A stretch of 64,000 bases of DNA from Paludisphaera mucosa (GCF_029589435.1 NZ_JARRAG010000002.1:1612001-1676000); one strand, 5' to 3'; shown: positions 36,968 to 46,401, counted from the stretch's first letter. The notes: a model not told the origin generated them from the sequence alone. Program-made: numbers and translations.

Positions 36968-37069
36968 CGCCGCGAGGCCGTCGCCCCGTCAGCCCGGTCC
37001 TCTCGCCTTTTCCCGCCGGGAGTCCGCAGCGTGACGTCGCTCCCCTTCTCCGACCCGTCTGGACGACGG

Positions 37070-37240
37070 CCTTCCCCCCTCGCGGGGGAAGGTGGCCCGA
37101 AGGGCCGGATGAGGGGGAGACGAGCACGGAAGCCGGCGGCTCCACGTGACGCGGGGTTTCGCTTTCCGACGACCCCTCTGCAGGGCACCCCCTCATCCGA
37201 CCCCTGCGGGGTCTGCCTTCCCCCGCGAGGGAGGAAGGCC
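37070..37240. repeat. Facing pair of dispersed palindromic repeats (copies 5 and 6)
   Basis: Copy 5 (37070-37122, plus) and copy 6 (37188-37240, inverted) face each other with about 65 bp between. Copy 6 ends directly at the signal-peptide coding part of the sulfatase gene, so the normal start of that gene may have been altered by the repeat. Confidence 0.75.
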
Positions 37241-38875
37241 GTCGGGCTTCGAATCCTGATCGCCTTCGCGGCGACTCTCCTGGCCGCGCCCGCCCGCGCC
37301 GAGGATCCTCGCCCGAACGTCGTCATGATCGTGCTCGACGACCTGGGGTTCAGCGACCTCGGCTGTTACGGCGGCGAGATCCGCACGCCCAACATCGACC
37401 GCCTCGCGGCCGACGGCCTCCGGTTCACGCGGTTCTACAACGCGTCGCGCTGCTGCCCGACGCGGGCTTCGCTGCTGACGGGGCTTTATCCGCACCAGGT
37501 CGGGCTGGCCCGCAACGGCCGCGACCTGACTCGCGACGGGGCCACGATCGCCGAGCTGCTCCACGCTGCCGGCTACCAGACGGCGATGGCGGGCAAGTGG
37601 CACCTCTCGGAGACGGCCCCGCTCGGGGGCCGGGCCGACGGCCGCGAGCACCTCGCCTGGCTCAACCACCAGGCGGATTTCGACCGGCCCTTCGCCGACG
37701 TCCGCTCCTACCCGATCCACCGGGGCTTCGAGCGGCATTACGGGACGATCTGGGGCGTGTCGAACTACTTCGACCCCTTCTCGCTGGTCGACGGCGCCGA
37801 GCCGGTCCGGGCCGTGCCCGACGGATTTTACCTGACCGACGCGATCACCGCGAAATCGGTCGAGTACATCCAGGCGATGGCGCACGACGACCGGCCGTTC
37901 TTCCTCTACGTCGCCCACTGCGCCCCCCACTGGCCCCTGCACGCCCGTCCCGAGGACGTCGACCGCTACCGCGAGACCTACCGCGGCGGCTGGCGGGCGC
38001 TCCGCGAGTCGCGCTATCGCCGGCAGGTCGCGATGGGCCTGTTCGACGCCGCGACGCACCCCCTTCCGCCGCTGAGCGGAAGCGGCCCGGATTGGGACGC
38101 CCTCGACGACGGCCGGCGCGAGCACGAGTCGTCGTTGATGGCGGTCCACGCCGCGATGGTCGACCGGGTCGACCAGGGCGTCGGGTCCATCCTCAAGGCG
38201 CTCGAAGCCGCCGGCCGTTCCGAGGACACGATCGTCGTGGTGCTCGCCGACAACGGGGCCTCCCCCGAGCGCTATCTCGACCCCGGCTTCGACCGCGCCT
38301 CGCAGACCCGCGACGGCCGGCCCATCCAGTACGCCGGCCGCTTCGAGCCCGGGCCCGAGACCACCTGGGGCTACATCGGGGCCCCCTGGGCCAGCGCGTT
38401 GAACACGCCCTACCGCTACTGGAAGGCCGATTCCTTCGAAGGCGGCTGCCACACGCCGATGATCGTGCACTGGCCGCGCGGTCTGAAGGCCCCTCACGGG
38501 ACGACCACCGCACAGGTCGGCCACGTGATCGACCTGATGCCGACCTGCCTGGAGCTTGCCGGGGTGGCTTATCCGAACCAGTTCGACGGCCACGACCTCA
38601 AGCCGCTCGAAGGCGAGAGCCTGGCGCCGGCCCTCCGCGGCCGACCGCGCGAGGGCCCGCGGACGCTCTTCTTCGAGCACGAAGGCGCGCGGGCCGTTCT
38701 GGCCGGCGACTGGAAATCGGTGGCCCTTCCCCGCGGGGAGTGGGAGCTTTACCACGTCGCCGACGACGCCACCGAGACCCGCGACCTGGCCCTCCGCGAG
38801 CCCCGGCGCGTCGCGGAACTCGCCCGGATGTGGCGGGCCTGGGCCGAGCGCGTCGGCGCGGTCGATCGACCCTGA
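37109..38875 (+). CDS. Exported sulfatase (arylsulfatase family)
   Basis: The protein has a signal-like stretch (LRILIAFAATLLAAPARAE) and a complete type I sulfatase domain: NVVMIVLDDLGFSDLGCYGG with the metal Asp pair, then Cys115 in CCPTRASLLTG, the formylglycine site, GKWHLSE, the metal Asp-Asn pair in VVVLADNGAS, and a C-terminal EHEGARAVLAGDWK segment. It should remove sulfate esters from polysaccharides outside the cytoplasm after activation by a formylglycine-generating enzyme. The start is doubtful: no ATG, GTG or TTG lies close to the signal peptide. The nearest is the ATG at 37109 inside a dispersed repeat, which would add about 45 unusual residues. Reading starts may be non-canonical or the gene may be start-impaired. 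Confidence 0.82.
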   Translation: MRGRRARKPAAPRDAGFRFPTTPLQGTPSSDPCGVCLPPRGRKAVGLRILIAFAATLLAAPARAEDPRPNVVMIVLDDLGFSDLGCYGGEIRTPNIDRLAADGLRFTRFYNASRCCPTRASLLTGLYPHQVGLARNGRDLTRDGATIAELLHAAGYQTAMAGKWHLSETAPLGGRADGREHLAWLNHQADFDRPFADVRSYPIHRGFERHYGTIWGVSNYFDPFSLVDGAEPVRAVPDGFYLTDAITAKSVEYIQAMAHDDRPFFLYVAHCAPHWPLHARPEDVDRYRETYRGGWRALRESRYRRQVAMGLFDAATHPLPPLSGSGPDWDALDDGRREHESSLMAVHAAMVDRVDQGVGSILKALEAAGRSEDTIVVVLADNGASPERYLDPGFDRASQTRDGRPIQYAGRFEPGPETTWGYIGAPWASALNTPYRYWKADSFEGGCHTPMIVHWPRGLKAPHGTTTAQVGHVIDLMPTCLELAGVAYPNQFDGHDLKPLEGESLAPALRGRPREGPRTLFFEHEGARAVLAGDWKSVALPRGEWELYHVADDATETRDLALREPRRVAELARMWRAWAERVGAVDRP

Positions 38876-39166
38876 ACGGGGTCTCCTCGCGATTCCTCGT
38901 CTGCAAACGGCATTCGCAGCCCATCCTTTCAGATAGGCTTCAGTGGCCGCGGTTTCTGGAGGATGGTCGAAGTGACGCTCAAACGCCTCAAATTCATAAG
39001 CGAAATGCGACGAGCGAACCCAATCATCGCTGAGGATTGTCGGACTCAAGATATTTGATGACAGGGTTTAACGTCGAGATCGCCGGTTCGCCCGGCTGGC
39101 GAGCGGACCCGATAGCGAAGCCGAAGGGAAGCCGATTTTTCGGTTCGTCTGGAAGTCGGCCCCGGC
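38876..39166. other. Convergent intergenic region with a possible gene remnant
   Basis: This 291-bp stretch is lower in GC than its surroundings. On the minus strand, from 39049, a short frame begins MSPTILSDDWVRSSHFAYEF with natural-looking codons for about 43 codons, then loses coding character. It may be the remains of a transferred gene. I could not assign it to a family. Confidence 0.35.
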
Positions 39167-40495
39167 TTAGTTCGCCCCCATCGTCCGGGTCGGCCGGGCG
39201 GCGATGTTGGGCGCGACCGGCAGGCACAGGAGGACCCGAGACTCGGTCGTGAGCGGGACCATGGTGCCGGGGCTGGCGGTCGCCGGGACGAGGGCCTTGA
39301 TCAGGCCGTGGACGCTGGAGGCGCCTTCGGGGGCGTGGATCAGCGCGTTGGAGCCGGCGGCCAGCACGGCGTCGGGGGCGTGCTCGTTGCCGAGGGCCCC
39401 GGCGAGGTGGATCTCGCCGTCGGCCCGCATGTCGAAGGCCAGTCCCAGCGACCCGAACTCGACCTCGGGCTTGCGGGGGTCGATCCGGGCGTGCCGCGAG
39501 GGGGGCCGGAACCTCATCTCGCGGCCGAGGGCGGCCAGCAGGTCGAGGCCCACGCTGCCGGGGCCGGCCGTGAGCCTCCCCTTGGCCTCGATCCAGCCCG
39601 GCCCCTGCCCCGGCCGGTCGCCCCATCGGGCCTTCTCGACGGCGACCCGGGCCGAGCCCGCCAGCCGGTGGCTGGGGAACCGGCGGGCGACGAGCGCGGC
39701 GAGGTCGACGTCGTGCAGGTCGCCGGCGAACTCGCCCTCCCAGGCCCGGCCGCCCGACTGGCGGAGCGTCAGCCGGCCGTCGACGCGGGCGGACTCGCCG
39801 ATCCAGTCGGTGGCGTCGAAGAAGACGTCGAGCACCCGGCCCGGCAGCGGCAGGCCCTCCAGCGTCTTGAGCGCCAGCGTCGTCTGGACCGGGTCGACGC
39901 GGCGGTCGCGGCTCAGCGTCAGCTCGCAGCGCGGCTTCGAGCCCGGCTCGACGAGCTTGTACGCCACCCGCAAGGTCGGCCCGGAGGCCTCGGCGGTCAG
40001 GGTCGCGGCGACGTCCTGGGCCTGGAAGGCCAGGCCTTCGCCGAGGTCCACCCTGCAGGCCGGCGCGGTGATCTCGACCCGATCGTAGGGGACCTCGCCC
40101 GAGCGCTGGAGGAACGCGCCGACCTGGGTCATGGCCAGGCCCGGGCTCTCGCCCCGCAGCGCCAGCTCGTCGGCGTGGACGACCAGGTCGCGGCCCGACG
40201 CGACCAGCCGGAGCGACCCGGCGCGGGCGATCTCGGCCAGGCCCTTGCCGCGCGGCTCTTCCTGGCGGAGGACGATCCCCCGGTAGAGGATCTCGCCGGG
40301 GCGCGGGTAGAGGACGGCGTCGAGCGTGACCTGGAGGCCGAGCCGCCGGCCGAGCGTGATCTCGACGTCCCGGACGTGCCCGGGGCGGTTGATCCGCCAG
40401 GCGTGGAACGCCGTGAAGCCCGTCGGCAGGACCGTCAGGGCCACCAGGGCCGCCGTCGCCAGCCCCTGGCGGGCCGGGCGCGAAAGGGGGAACAT
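39167..40495 (-). CDS. Membrane-anchored protein of unknown function, AsmA-like appearance
   Basis: The 442-aa protein has one N-terminal membrane helix (TAALVALTVLPTGFTAFHAW) and then a long beta-rich region with VRDVEITLGRRLGLQVTLDAV and repeated LRLVASGRDLVVHADEL-like strands, resembling AsmA/TamB-type envelope proteins. Near the C-terminus is a helix SSVHGLIKALVPATA. This suggests a periplasmic role in envelope lipid or surface assembly, but the similarity is only structural in feel. It follows aroC by 167 bp on the same strand. Confidence 0.6.
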   Translation of the reverse strand: MFPLSRPARQGLATAALVALTVLPTGFTAFHAWRINRPGHVRDVEITLGRRLGLQVTLDAVLYPRPGEILYRGIVLRQEEPRGKGLAEIARAGSLRLVASGRDLVVHADELALRGESPGLAMTQVGAFLQRSGEVPYDRVEITAPACRVDLGEGLAFQAQDVAATLTAEASGPTLRVAYKLVEPGSKPRCELTLSRDRRVDPVQTTLALKTLEGLPLPGRVLDVFFDATDWIGESARVDGRLTLRQSGGRAWEGEFAGDLHDVDLAALVARRFPSHRLAGSARVAVEKARWGDRPGQGPGWIEAKGRLTAGPGSVGLDLLAALGREMRFRPPSRHARIDPRKPEVEFGSLGLAFDMRADGEIHLAGALGNEHAPDAVLAAGSNALIHAPEGASSVHGLIKALVPATASPGTMVPLTTESRVLLCLPVAPNIAARPTRTMGAN

Positions 40496-40662
40496 CCGTG
40501 CCTCCCTCGAATCGAACGAACGAACGCCATGCGCGGAAGCGGGCCGCAGGCGTCCGGGATCCTCCGGGCGGCCGACGGCGGCGCGATACCTACGTTCTAT
40601 CGCCCGGTCCGGCCGCGGGAATCCAGCCGGCCCGGGGCCCGTCGGCGGCGCGGGTTCGGGTT

Positions 40663-41817
40663 TTACGGGCGCTCGGCCCAGTGGTCCAGCTTCTCGCGGT
40701 TCAGGGCGTGGACGGCCGCCATCGTCGCCCTCAGCGAGTCGAGGCTGGAGCCGTCGAAGCGTTCGAGCAGGGCGGCGGCGATCTCGAAGCCGACGACGTT
40801 CTCGACGATCACGCTGGCCGCCGGCACGGCGCAGACGTCGGAACGTTCGTACGTGGCCGGCGACTCGGCCTTGGTGGCCATGTTGATCGACGGCCCCCGG
40901 CTGGCCAGCGTGCTGATCGGCTTCTTCGCCGCGCGGACGACGATCGGCTCGCCGTTGGACGTCCCCCCCTCGATGCCGCCGGCGTTGTTGCTGGGGCGGC
41001 GGAAGCCGTAGCGGCGGTCGTCGGCGTCGTGCTCGGGCTCGTAGCGGATCGGGTCCATGACCTTCGAGCCGGGCCGGCGGGCGGCTTCGAAGCCCAGGCC
41101 GATCTCAACCCCCTTGATCGCCTGGACGCCCATCACCGCGCAGGCGAGTCGGGCGTCGAGCCGGCGGTCGGGCTGGACGTGGCTCCCCAGGCCGATCGGG
41201 CAGCCCGTGACGATCGTCTCGACCACGCCGCCGAGCGTGTCGCCGGCCTCGCGGGCGGCGTCGATGGCCGCGACGATGGCGGCGTCGGCCTCGGGGTTGA
41301 GGGTGTAGACCGGGCTGGCGTCGCGGACGGCGACGTCCCGGCTCAACGGCGGCGCGGCGATCCCGCCCAGCTCGGCGACGTAGCCGAAGACGGTGATCCC
41401 GACCTCGCGCAGGACCAGCCGGGCGAGCGCGCCGGCGGCCACCCGCACGGCGGTCTCGCGGGCGCTCGCGCGTTCGAGGACCTGGCGGATGCCCGTCTGG
41501 TAGCTGATCGAGCCGGCCAGGTCGACGTGCCCCCCGCGCGGGGCGGCGGGCTCGGACAGGCGTTCGAGCTTGGCGTCGTTGTTGATGAGCCGGAGCGTGA
41601 TCGGCGCGCCGGTGCTGACGCCCTTGAAGGTGCCGGAGTCGATGAAGATCCGGTCGGTCTCCAGCTTCTGCCGCTTGCCGCGGCCGTACCCCCCCTGCCG
41701 CCGCTCCAGCTCGCGGTCGATGAACGCCCTGTCGAGCGTCACGCCGGCGGGGATCCCCTCGACGATCGCGGTCAGGGCCGATCCGTGCGATTCACCGGCG
41801 GTCAGGGTGCGGAGCAT
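40663..41817 (-). CDS. aroC: Chorismate synthase
   Basis: AroC converts EPSP to chorismate, the last shared step of aromatic amino acid synthesis, using reduced FMN. The 384-aa protein shows the family signatures: LTAGESHGSAL near the start, RGGHVDLAGSISYQTGIRQ and ERASARETAVRVAAG, and later FRRPSNNAGGIEGGTSNGEP. The conserved His11 (in ESHG) and the second catalytic His region are present. Length is usual. purC lies 32 bp upstream on the same strand, so the two are probably one transcript despite belonging to different pathways. Confidence 0.96.
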   Translation of the reverse strand: MLRTLTAGESHGSALTAIVEGIPAGVTLDRAFIDRELERRQGGYGRGKRQKLETDRIFIDSGTFKGVSTGAPITLRLINNDAKLERLSEPAAPRGGHVDLAGSISYQTGIRQVLERASARETAVRVAAGALARLVLREVGITVFGYVAELGGIAAPPLSRDVAVRDASPVYTLNPEADAAIVAAIDAAREAGDTLGGVVETIVTGCPIGLGSHVQPDRRLDARLACAVMGVQAIKGVEIGLGFEAARRPGSKVMDPIRYEPEHDADDRRYGFRRPSNNAGGIEGGTSNGEPIVVRAAKKPISTLASRGPSINMATKAESPATYERSDVCAVPAASVIVENVVGFEIAAALLERFDGSSLDSLRATMAAVHALNREKLDHWAERP

Positions 41818-41849
41818 GGGCGGGTCTTTCGAACCTTCTTCGGGGCGCC

Positions 41850-42737
41850 TCAGCGCCAGGGGAACGGGCGGCCGGTGATCAGCTCGTAGGCCTCGACGTA
41901 CTTCGATCGGGTGCGGGCGACGACGTCGTCCGGGAGCGCGGGGGGCGGGCTGGACTTGTCCCAGCCGGTCGCCTCGATCCAGTCGCGGACGTACTGCTTG
42001 TCGAACGACGGCTGGGGCCCGCCCGGCTCATACGCTTCGAGCGACCAGTACCGCGAGCTGTCGGGCGTCAGCACCTCGTCGATCAGCAGCAGCTCGCCGG
42101 ACGGCTCGTCGAACCCCCACTCGAACTTGGTGTCGGCCAGGATCAGGCCCTTCCCGCGGGCCTCCCCGGCCGCCTTCTCGTAGACGGCCAGGCTGCGGCC
42201 GCGGAGGGTCGCGGCGACGTCGCCGCCGAGGGCGTCGGCCATGTAGTCGAACGAGACGTTCTCGTCGTGGCCGGTCTCGGCCTTGGTGGCGGGGGTGAAG
42301 ATCGGGTCGATGCGGTCGCTCTCGACCAGCCCCGACGGCAGCCTCACGCCGCAGACCGCGCCCGACTTCCGGTACTCCTTCCAGCCGCTGCCGGACAGGT
42401 AGCCGCGGACCACGCACTCGAAGGGGACGACCTTCGCCTTGCGGACGAGCATCGCCCGGCCCCGGAGCGCCTTGCGGGCCGCGTCGTCGAGCGCGATCGG
42501 GAAGTCGTCGACGTTCGCGGAGATCAGATGGTTCGGCACGCCCAGCCGCTCGAACCAGTATTCGCTGAGGCTGGAGAGCACCCGCCCCTTGTCGGGGATC
42601 GGCGTCGGCAGGACCCAGTCGAACGCGCTGATGCGATCCGAGGCGACCAGCAGCAGCCGGTCCCCCAGGTCGTACACGTCGCGCACCTTCCCCTGCTTCT
42701 TCGGCAGGCCGTCCAGGGGCGTTCCCAGGGGGACCAA
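41850..42737 (-). CDS. purC: Phosphoribosylaminoimidazole-succinocarboxamide synthase (SAICAR synthase)
   Basis: PurC joins CAIR and aspartate with ATP in purine synthesis. The 295-aa protein has [27 protein letters not shown] at the N-terminus, [17 protein letters not shown], and the C-terminal [13 protein letters not shown] and [14 protein letters not shown] signatures. The size fits the longer, yeast-like form found in many planctomycetes and proteobacteria. The start is a TTG at 42737, with GGAGG nine bases upstream; no ATG is available before the conserved core. It leads a two-gene unit with aroC. Confidence 0.95.
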   Translation of the reverse strand: MVPLGTPLDGLPKKQGKVRDVYDLGDRLLLVASDRISAFDWVLPTPIPDKGRVLSSLSEYWFERLGVPNHLISANVDDFPIALDDAARKALRGRAMLVRKAKVVPFECVVRGYLSGSGWKEYRKSGAVCGVRLPSGLVESDRIDPIFTPATKAETGHDENVSFDYMADALGGDVAATLRGRSLAVYEKAAGEARGKGLILADTKFEWGFDEPSGELLLIDEVLTPDSSRYWSLEAYEPGGPQPSFDKQYVRDWIEATGWDKSSPPPALPDDVVARTRSKYVEAYELITGRPFPWR

Positions 42738-42929
42738 GTGCGCGAACCTCCACCCGACATCCGTTCATCAACGCAAAGCGACGAAATTACACGAAAAGGT
42801 GGCCGGCGGCAAGGGCCCCGGGCGATCGGGCGCCTGCCGCGATGCACCCTCGTCACCATCCGGGCCGGCGTCGTATAACCAGGGAAGGTCGGCGGCGGGA
42901 CCATGACGATCCGGAGCCGAGTCGCGGCG

Positions 42930-43505
42930 ATGAACGAGACCTCGCACAGCTTGCTCGATCGGCTGCGGAGCCGGCCCGACGACCAGATGTCGTGGAACCG
43001 GTTCGCGGGCCTGTACGCGCCCTTGATCCGCAAATGGCTCGTCGGCCAGGGCGCGCCCGACCCGGACGCCGAGGACCTGGCGCAGGAGATCCTCCTGGTC
43101 ATCTTCCGGGAGCTGCCGGGGTTCGACCACAACGGCCGCAAGGGGGCCTTCCGGAGCTGGGTCCGCTCGGTCACGGTCAACCGCCTGCGGGGCTACTGGC
43201 GGGCCAAACGATCCGGGCCGCTCAACGGCCTGGAGGAACGGCTCGCCCTGCTCGAAGACGAGGGAAGCGAGCCCAGCGCGGCCTGGGACCGCGAGCACGA
43301 CGAGTACATCGCCGCCCAGGTCATGAGGCTGGTCGAGCCCGAGTTCGCCCCCTCCACGTGGCAATCGTTCCGGAGGGTGGTCGTCGAAGACCGGCCGGCG
43401 GCGGCCGTCGCCGCAGAACTGGGCCTCACGGTCAACGCCGTCCTGATCGCCAAGTCCCGCGTTTTGCGTCGGCTCCGCGAGGAGGTCCGGGGGCTCGTTT
43501 CCTGA
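42930..43505 (+). CDS. ECF-type RNA polymerase sigma factor
   Basis: The 191-aa protein has both sigma70 domains of extracytoplasmic function factors: region 2 (WNRFAGLYAPLIRKWL, DAEDLAQEILLVIFRELPGF, FRSWVRSVTVNRLRGYWR) and region 4 (FRRVVVEDRPAAAVAAELGLTVNAVLIAKSRVLRRLREE). It should direct RNA polymerase to a small set of promoters. The ATG at 42930 (MNETSHSLL) was chosen; an ATG nine codons earlier is possible. The next gene encodes a membrane Ser/Thr kinase with a zinc anti-sigma domain, the usual partner of planctomycete ECF factors. A facing repeat pair sits between the two genes. Confidence 0.9.
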   Translation: MNETSHSLLDRLRSRPDDQMSWNRFAGLYAPLIRKWLVGQGAPDPDAEDLAQEILLVIFRELPGFDHNGRKGAFRSWVRSVTVNRLRGYWRAKRSGPLNGLEERLALLEDEGSEPSAAWDREHDEYIAAQVMRLVEPEFAPSTWQSFRRVVVEDRPAAAVAAELGLTVNAVLIAKSRVLRRLREEVRGLVS

Positions 43506-43526
43506 AGGAGTCGGCGTCCTCCGACG

Positions 43527-43700
43527 CCTTTTCCCCCGCGGGGGGAGGCAGACCCCGCAGGGGTCGGATGAGGGCGAGGCCGTGCGAAGCCCCGTCGGAT
43601 TCCCCCGGCGGATCGGATCTTAGGGCGACGGCCACCGTGCCCGTCTCCCCCTCATCCGGCCCATCGGGCCAGCTTCCCCCGCGAGGGGGGAAGGCCGTCG
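43527..43700. repeat. Facing pair of dispersed palindromic repeats (copies 7 and 8)
   Basis: Copy 7 (43527-43578) and the inverted copy 8 (about 43641-43700) lie between the sigma factor and the kinase gene. They span 174 bp, nearly the same as the pairs near 3.1 and 37.1 kb, with unrelated DNA between the arms. Confidence 0.75.
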
Positions 43701-43818
43701 ACTCCGGCTGGGAACGGCCTCTGAAAGGATGCCGCGATCGGCGCACTCACTTGTCGGACGGCGGACGTAAGATCGACACTTCCGGCTCGCCGGCCCTCAC
43801 CCTGGAGCATCCGGAACC

Positions 43819-46401
43819 ATGACCGACCCCTCGCCGACGGCCGACGATCATCCCGACGGGGAACTGCTCGCCGCCTTCGGGCGGGGGGAGATCGACCCGG
43901 TCGACGCCGACCGCGTCGAGCGGCACCTCGACGCCTGCGCCTCGTGCCGTGCGACGCTGGCGGACGGCCCCGCCGACGACCCGCTCGTCGCCTTGCTCCG
44001 CGCGTCGGCGCGGACGGGCCCCGCCGAGGGCGAAGGCGAGGCGGCCCCGGTCGCGATCCCCTCGGGCTATGCGCTGGAGGCGGTGATCGGCCGGGGCGGG
44101 ATGGGGGTCGTCCACCGGGCGCGGCAGGTCGGGCTGGGCCGGCTGGTGGCGCTCAAGCGGATCGCGGCCGGGGCCGACGCCAGCCCCGCCGAGCTGGCCC
44201 GCTTCCGGGTCGAGGCCGAGGCCGCCGCCAGCCTCCGCCACCCCAACATCGTGCCGATCCACGACGTGGGGGTGATCGACGGCACCCCCTTCTACGCGAT
44301 GGAGCTGCTCGAAGGGGGCTCGCTGGCCGATCGCCTGGCGGCCGGCCCGATGCCCGCGCGCGAGGCCGCGGCGCTGACGGCGACGCTGGCGCGGGCGATC
44401 GAGCACGCGCACCGGGGCGGCGTGGTGCATCGCGACCTCAAGCCGCCCAACGTCCTCTTCGCCGGCGACGGGACGCCCAAGGTCGCCGATTTCGGACTGG
44501 CGAAGCGGCTCGACGCCGCCGCGGTCACCCGCAGCGGGGCGATCATGGGGACGCCGTCGTACATGGCGCCGGAGCAGGCGACGGGCGAGATCGTGGGGGC
44601 CCACCCGCCGGTCGACGTCTACGCGCTGGGGGCGATCCTGTTCGAGTGCCTGACGGGCCGGCCGCCGTTCCTGGCGCCCTCGCCGGTCGAGACCCTGGAC
44701 CTCGTCCGATCGAGCGAACCCCCCTCCCCCGGACGGCTCCAGCCGGGCGTGCCGCGCGACGTGCAGACGATCTGCCTGACCTGCCTGGAGAAGTCGCCCG
44801 CTCGACGTTACGCGACGGCGGCCGCCCTGGCCGACGACCTGGACCGCTTCCTCCGCGGCGAGCCGATCCTCGCCCGCCCCGCCGGCCCGGTCGACCGCCT
44901 GGTCAAGTGGGCGCGGCGACGGCCCTCGCAGGCGGCGCTCGCGACCCTGGCGATCCTGGCGGCCGCGGGGGCCGTCGCGGGGGCGCTGGTCCACGACAGC
45001 CGCCTCCGCGCGGCGCTCGGCCTGGCCGAGGTCGCCGCGAACGAGGCGAAGCGGCAGCGGACGGCCGCCGAGTCGAACTACCGCGACGCCCGCGAGGCCC
45101 TCGGCCGCCTGACCGGCGCGTTCTCGGACCCCCGCTTCCGGAACGTGCCGCGCCTGGACGAGCTGCGGCGGGTGCAGCTCGAAGCGGCCCTCGGCTTCTA
45201 CGACCACGCGCTGGCCCGCGCCGACCCGACCGACCCGGTCGTGCTCCGCGACACCGCCGAGGCCGCCGTCGAGGCCGCCAACCTCCAGATCGTCCTCGGG
45301 CGGCGGGCCGACGCCGAGGCCAACCTGCTCCGCGCCCGCCGGCTGCTGACGACGCTCGCCGGCGACGCGTCCGACGACCCGGGGCTGATGCGCTCGCGGA
45401 TGATCACGCATCTCAAGCTGGGCGTCATGCTGATGGACGGCGAGCCGGCGAGGGCCGTCGCCGAGCTGGAGCAGGGCCTCGCCCTCGCCGAGCGCAGCCC
45501 CGACGCCGCGTCTTGGCAGGGCCGGCACGACGTCGCCTGGTGCCTGCACAACCTCGGCTCGGCCTGGCAGCTCGCGGGCCGATCGGAGCTGGCCGATCCC
45601 CACCTGGCCCGCGCCGCGACGATCCTCGACGGGCTCCTTCGGGAGCGTCCCGACGATCCCGGCCTGGCGGCGTCCACGGCGCAGACCTACATCAACCTGG
45701 GGAACGGCCGCGGCGTCCTGGGGCGTCTCGACCAGGCCGAGGCCGACTTCGAGCGAGCCGGGGACCTGCTCGAACGGGCGACCGCCGAGCAGCCGGAGAT
45801 CCCCTCGCACGCCGCCGACCTCTGCGACCTGGCGGTCAATCGCGGGAACCTGCTGGCCGGCCTGGGCCGCGTCGACCAGGCGGTCGAGCAGCTCACGGAG
45901 GGGCTCCGCCGCATCGCGCCGCTGCTCCAGGAGGAGCCGAAATCGCTGCGGCTGCTCCAGACGCTGCAGAACCTGCACGGCGCCCGCGCCCAGGCGCTGG
46001 AGGCCGCCGGCCGCTTCGCCGAGGCGGTCCCCGACTGGGATCGCGTCATCGAGATCCTGCCCGATCGTCCCGGCCGCCTGGGACGCCGCTTCCTCCGGCT
46101 GATCGACCTCGCCCGCGCCGGGCTGGCCGTCCGCGTCCGCGACGAGGCGGCCGCGATCCTCGACCATCCCGACGAGCCCCTCAAGCCCGCCGACCGCTAC
46201 AACGTGGCGTGCGCGCTCTGCCTGGCGACGGCCGCGCCCCTCGACGAGGCCGTTCGGACGAGCATGATCGACACGGCCCTCCGCGAGCTGACGCTCGCCT
46301 TCGCCGCCGACCCGTCGCTCCGCGAGGCGGCCAAGGCCGACGCGGACCTGGCCGCCCTGGCGGGACGCGAGGACTTCCGGAAGCTCCTGGAGGCGCGTTA
46401 G
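43819..46401 (+). CDS. Membrane Ser/Thr protein kinase with N-terminal anti-sigma zinc finger and C-terminal TPR region
   Basis: The 860-aa protein has four parts. Residues 1-60 carry a zinc anti-sigma signature (His36-x3-Cys40-x2-Cys43). Residues about 85-345 form a Hanks-type kinase: GRGGMGVVH loop, Lys113 in VALKRI, catalytic Asp206 in HRDLKPPN, Asp224 in DFGLAK, and APE in MAPEQAT. One membrane helix follows near residues 371-391 (ALATLAILAAAGAVAGALV). The outer part has TPR repeats (LARAATILDGLL, DLCDLAVNRGNLLAGLGRVDQAVEQL). All catalytic residues are intact. Next to the ECF sigma gene, it probably holds and releases that sigma factor in response to an outside signal. Confidence 0.92.
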   Translation: MTDPSPTADDHPDGELLAAFGRGEIDPVDADRVERHLDACASCRATLADGPADDPLVALLRASARTGPAEGEGEAAPVAIPSGYALEAVIGRGGMGVVHRARQVGLGRLVALKRIAAGADASPAELARFRVEAEAAASLRHPNIVPIHDVGVIDGTPFYAMELLEGGSLADRLAAGPMPAREAAALTATLARAIEHAHRGGVVHRDLKPPNVLFAGDGTPKVADFGLAKRLDAAAVTRSGAIMGTPSYMAPEQATGEIVGAHPPVDVYALGAILFECLTGRPPFLAPSPVETLDLVRSSEPPSPGRLQPGVPRDVQTICLTCLEKSPARRYATAAALADDLDRFLRGEPILARPAGPVDRLVKWARRRPSQAALATLAILAAAGAVAGALVHDSRLRAALGLAEVAANEAKRQRTAAESNYRDAREALGRLTGAFSDPRFRNVPRLDELRRVQLEAALGFYDHALARADPTDPVVLRDTAEAAVEAANLQIVLGRRADAEANLLRARRLLTTLAGDASDDPGLMRSRMITHLKLGVMLMDGEPARAVAELEQGLALAERSPDAASWQGRHDVAWCLHNLGSAWQLAGRSELADPHLARAATILDGLLRERPDDPGLAASTAQTYINLGNGRGVLGRLDQAEADFERAGDLLERATAEQPEIPSHAADLCDLAVNRGNLLAGLGRVDQAVEQLTEGLRRIAPLLQEEPKSLRLLQTLQNLHGARAQALEAAGRFAEAVPDWDRVIEILPDRPGRLGRRFLRLIDLARAGLAVRVRDEAAAILDHPDEPLKPADRYNVACALCLATAAPLDEAVRTSMIDTALRELTLAFAADPSLREAAKADADLAALAGREDFRKLLEAR

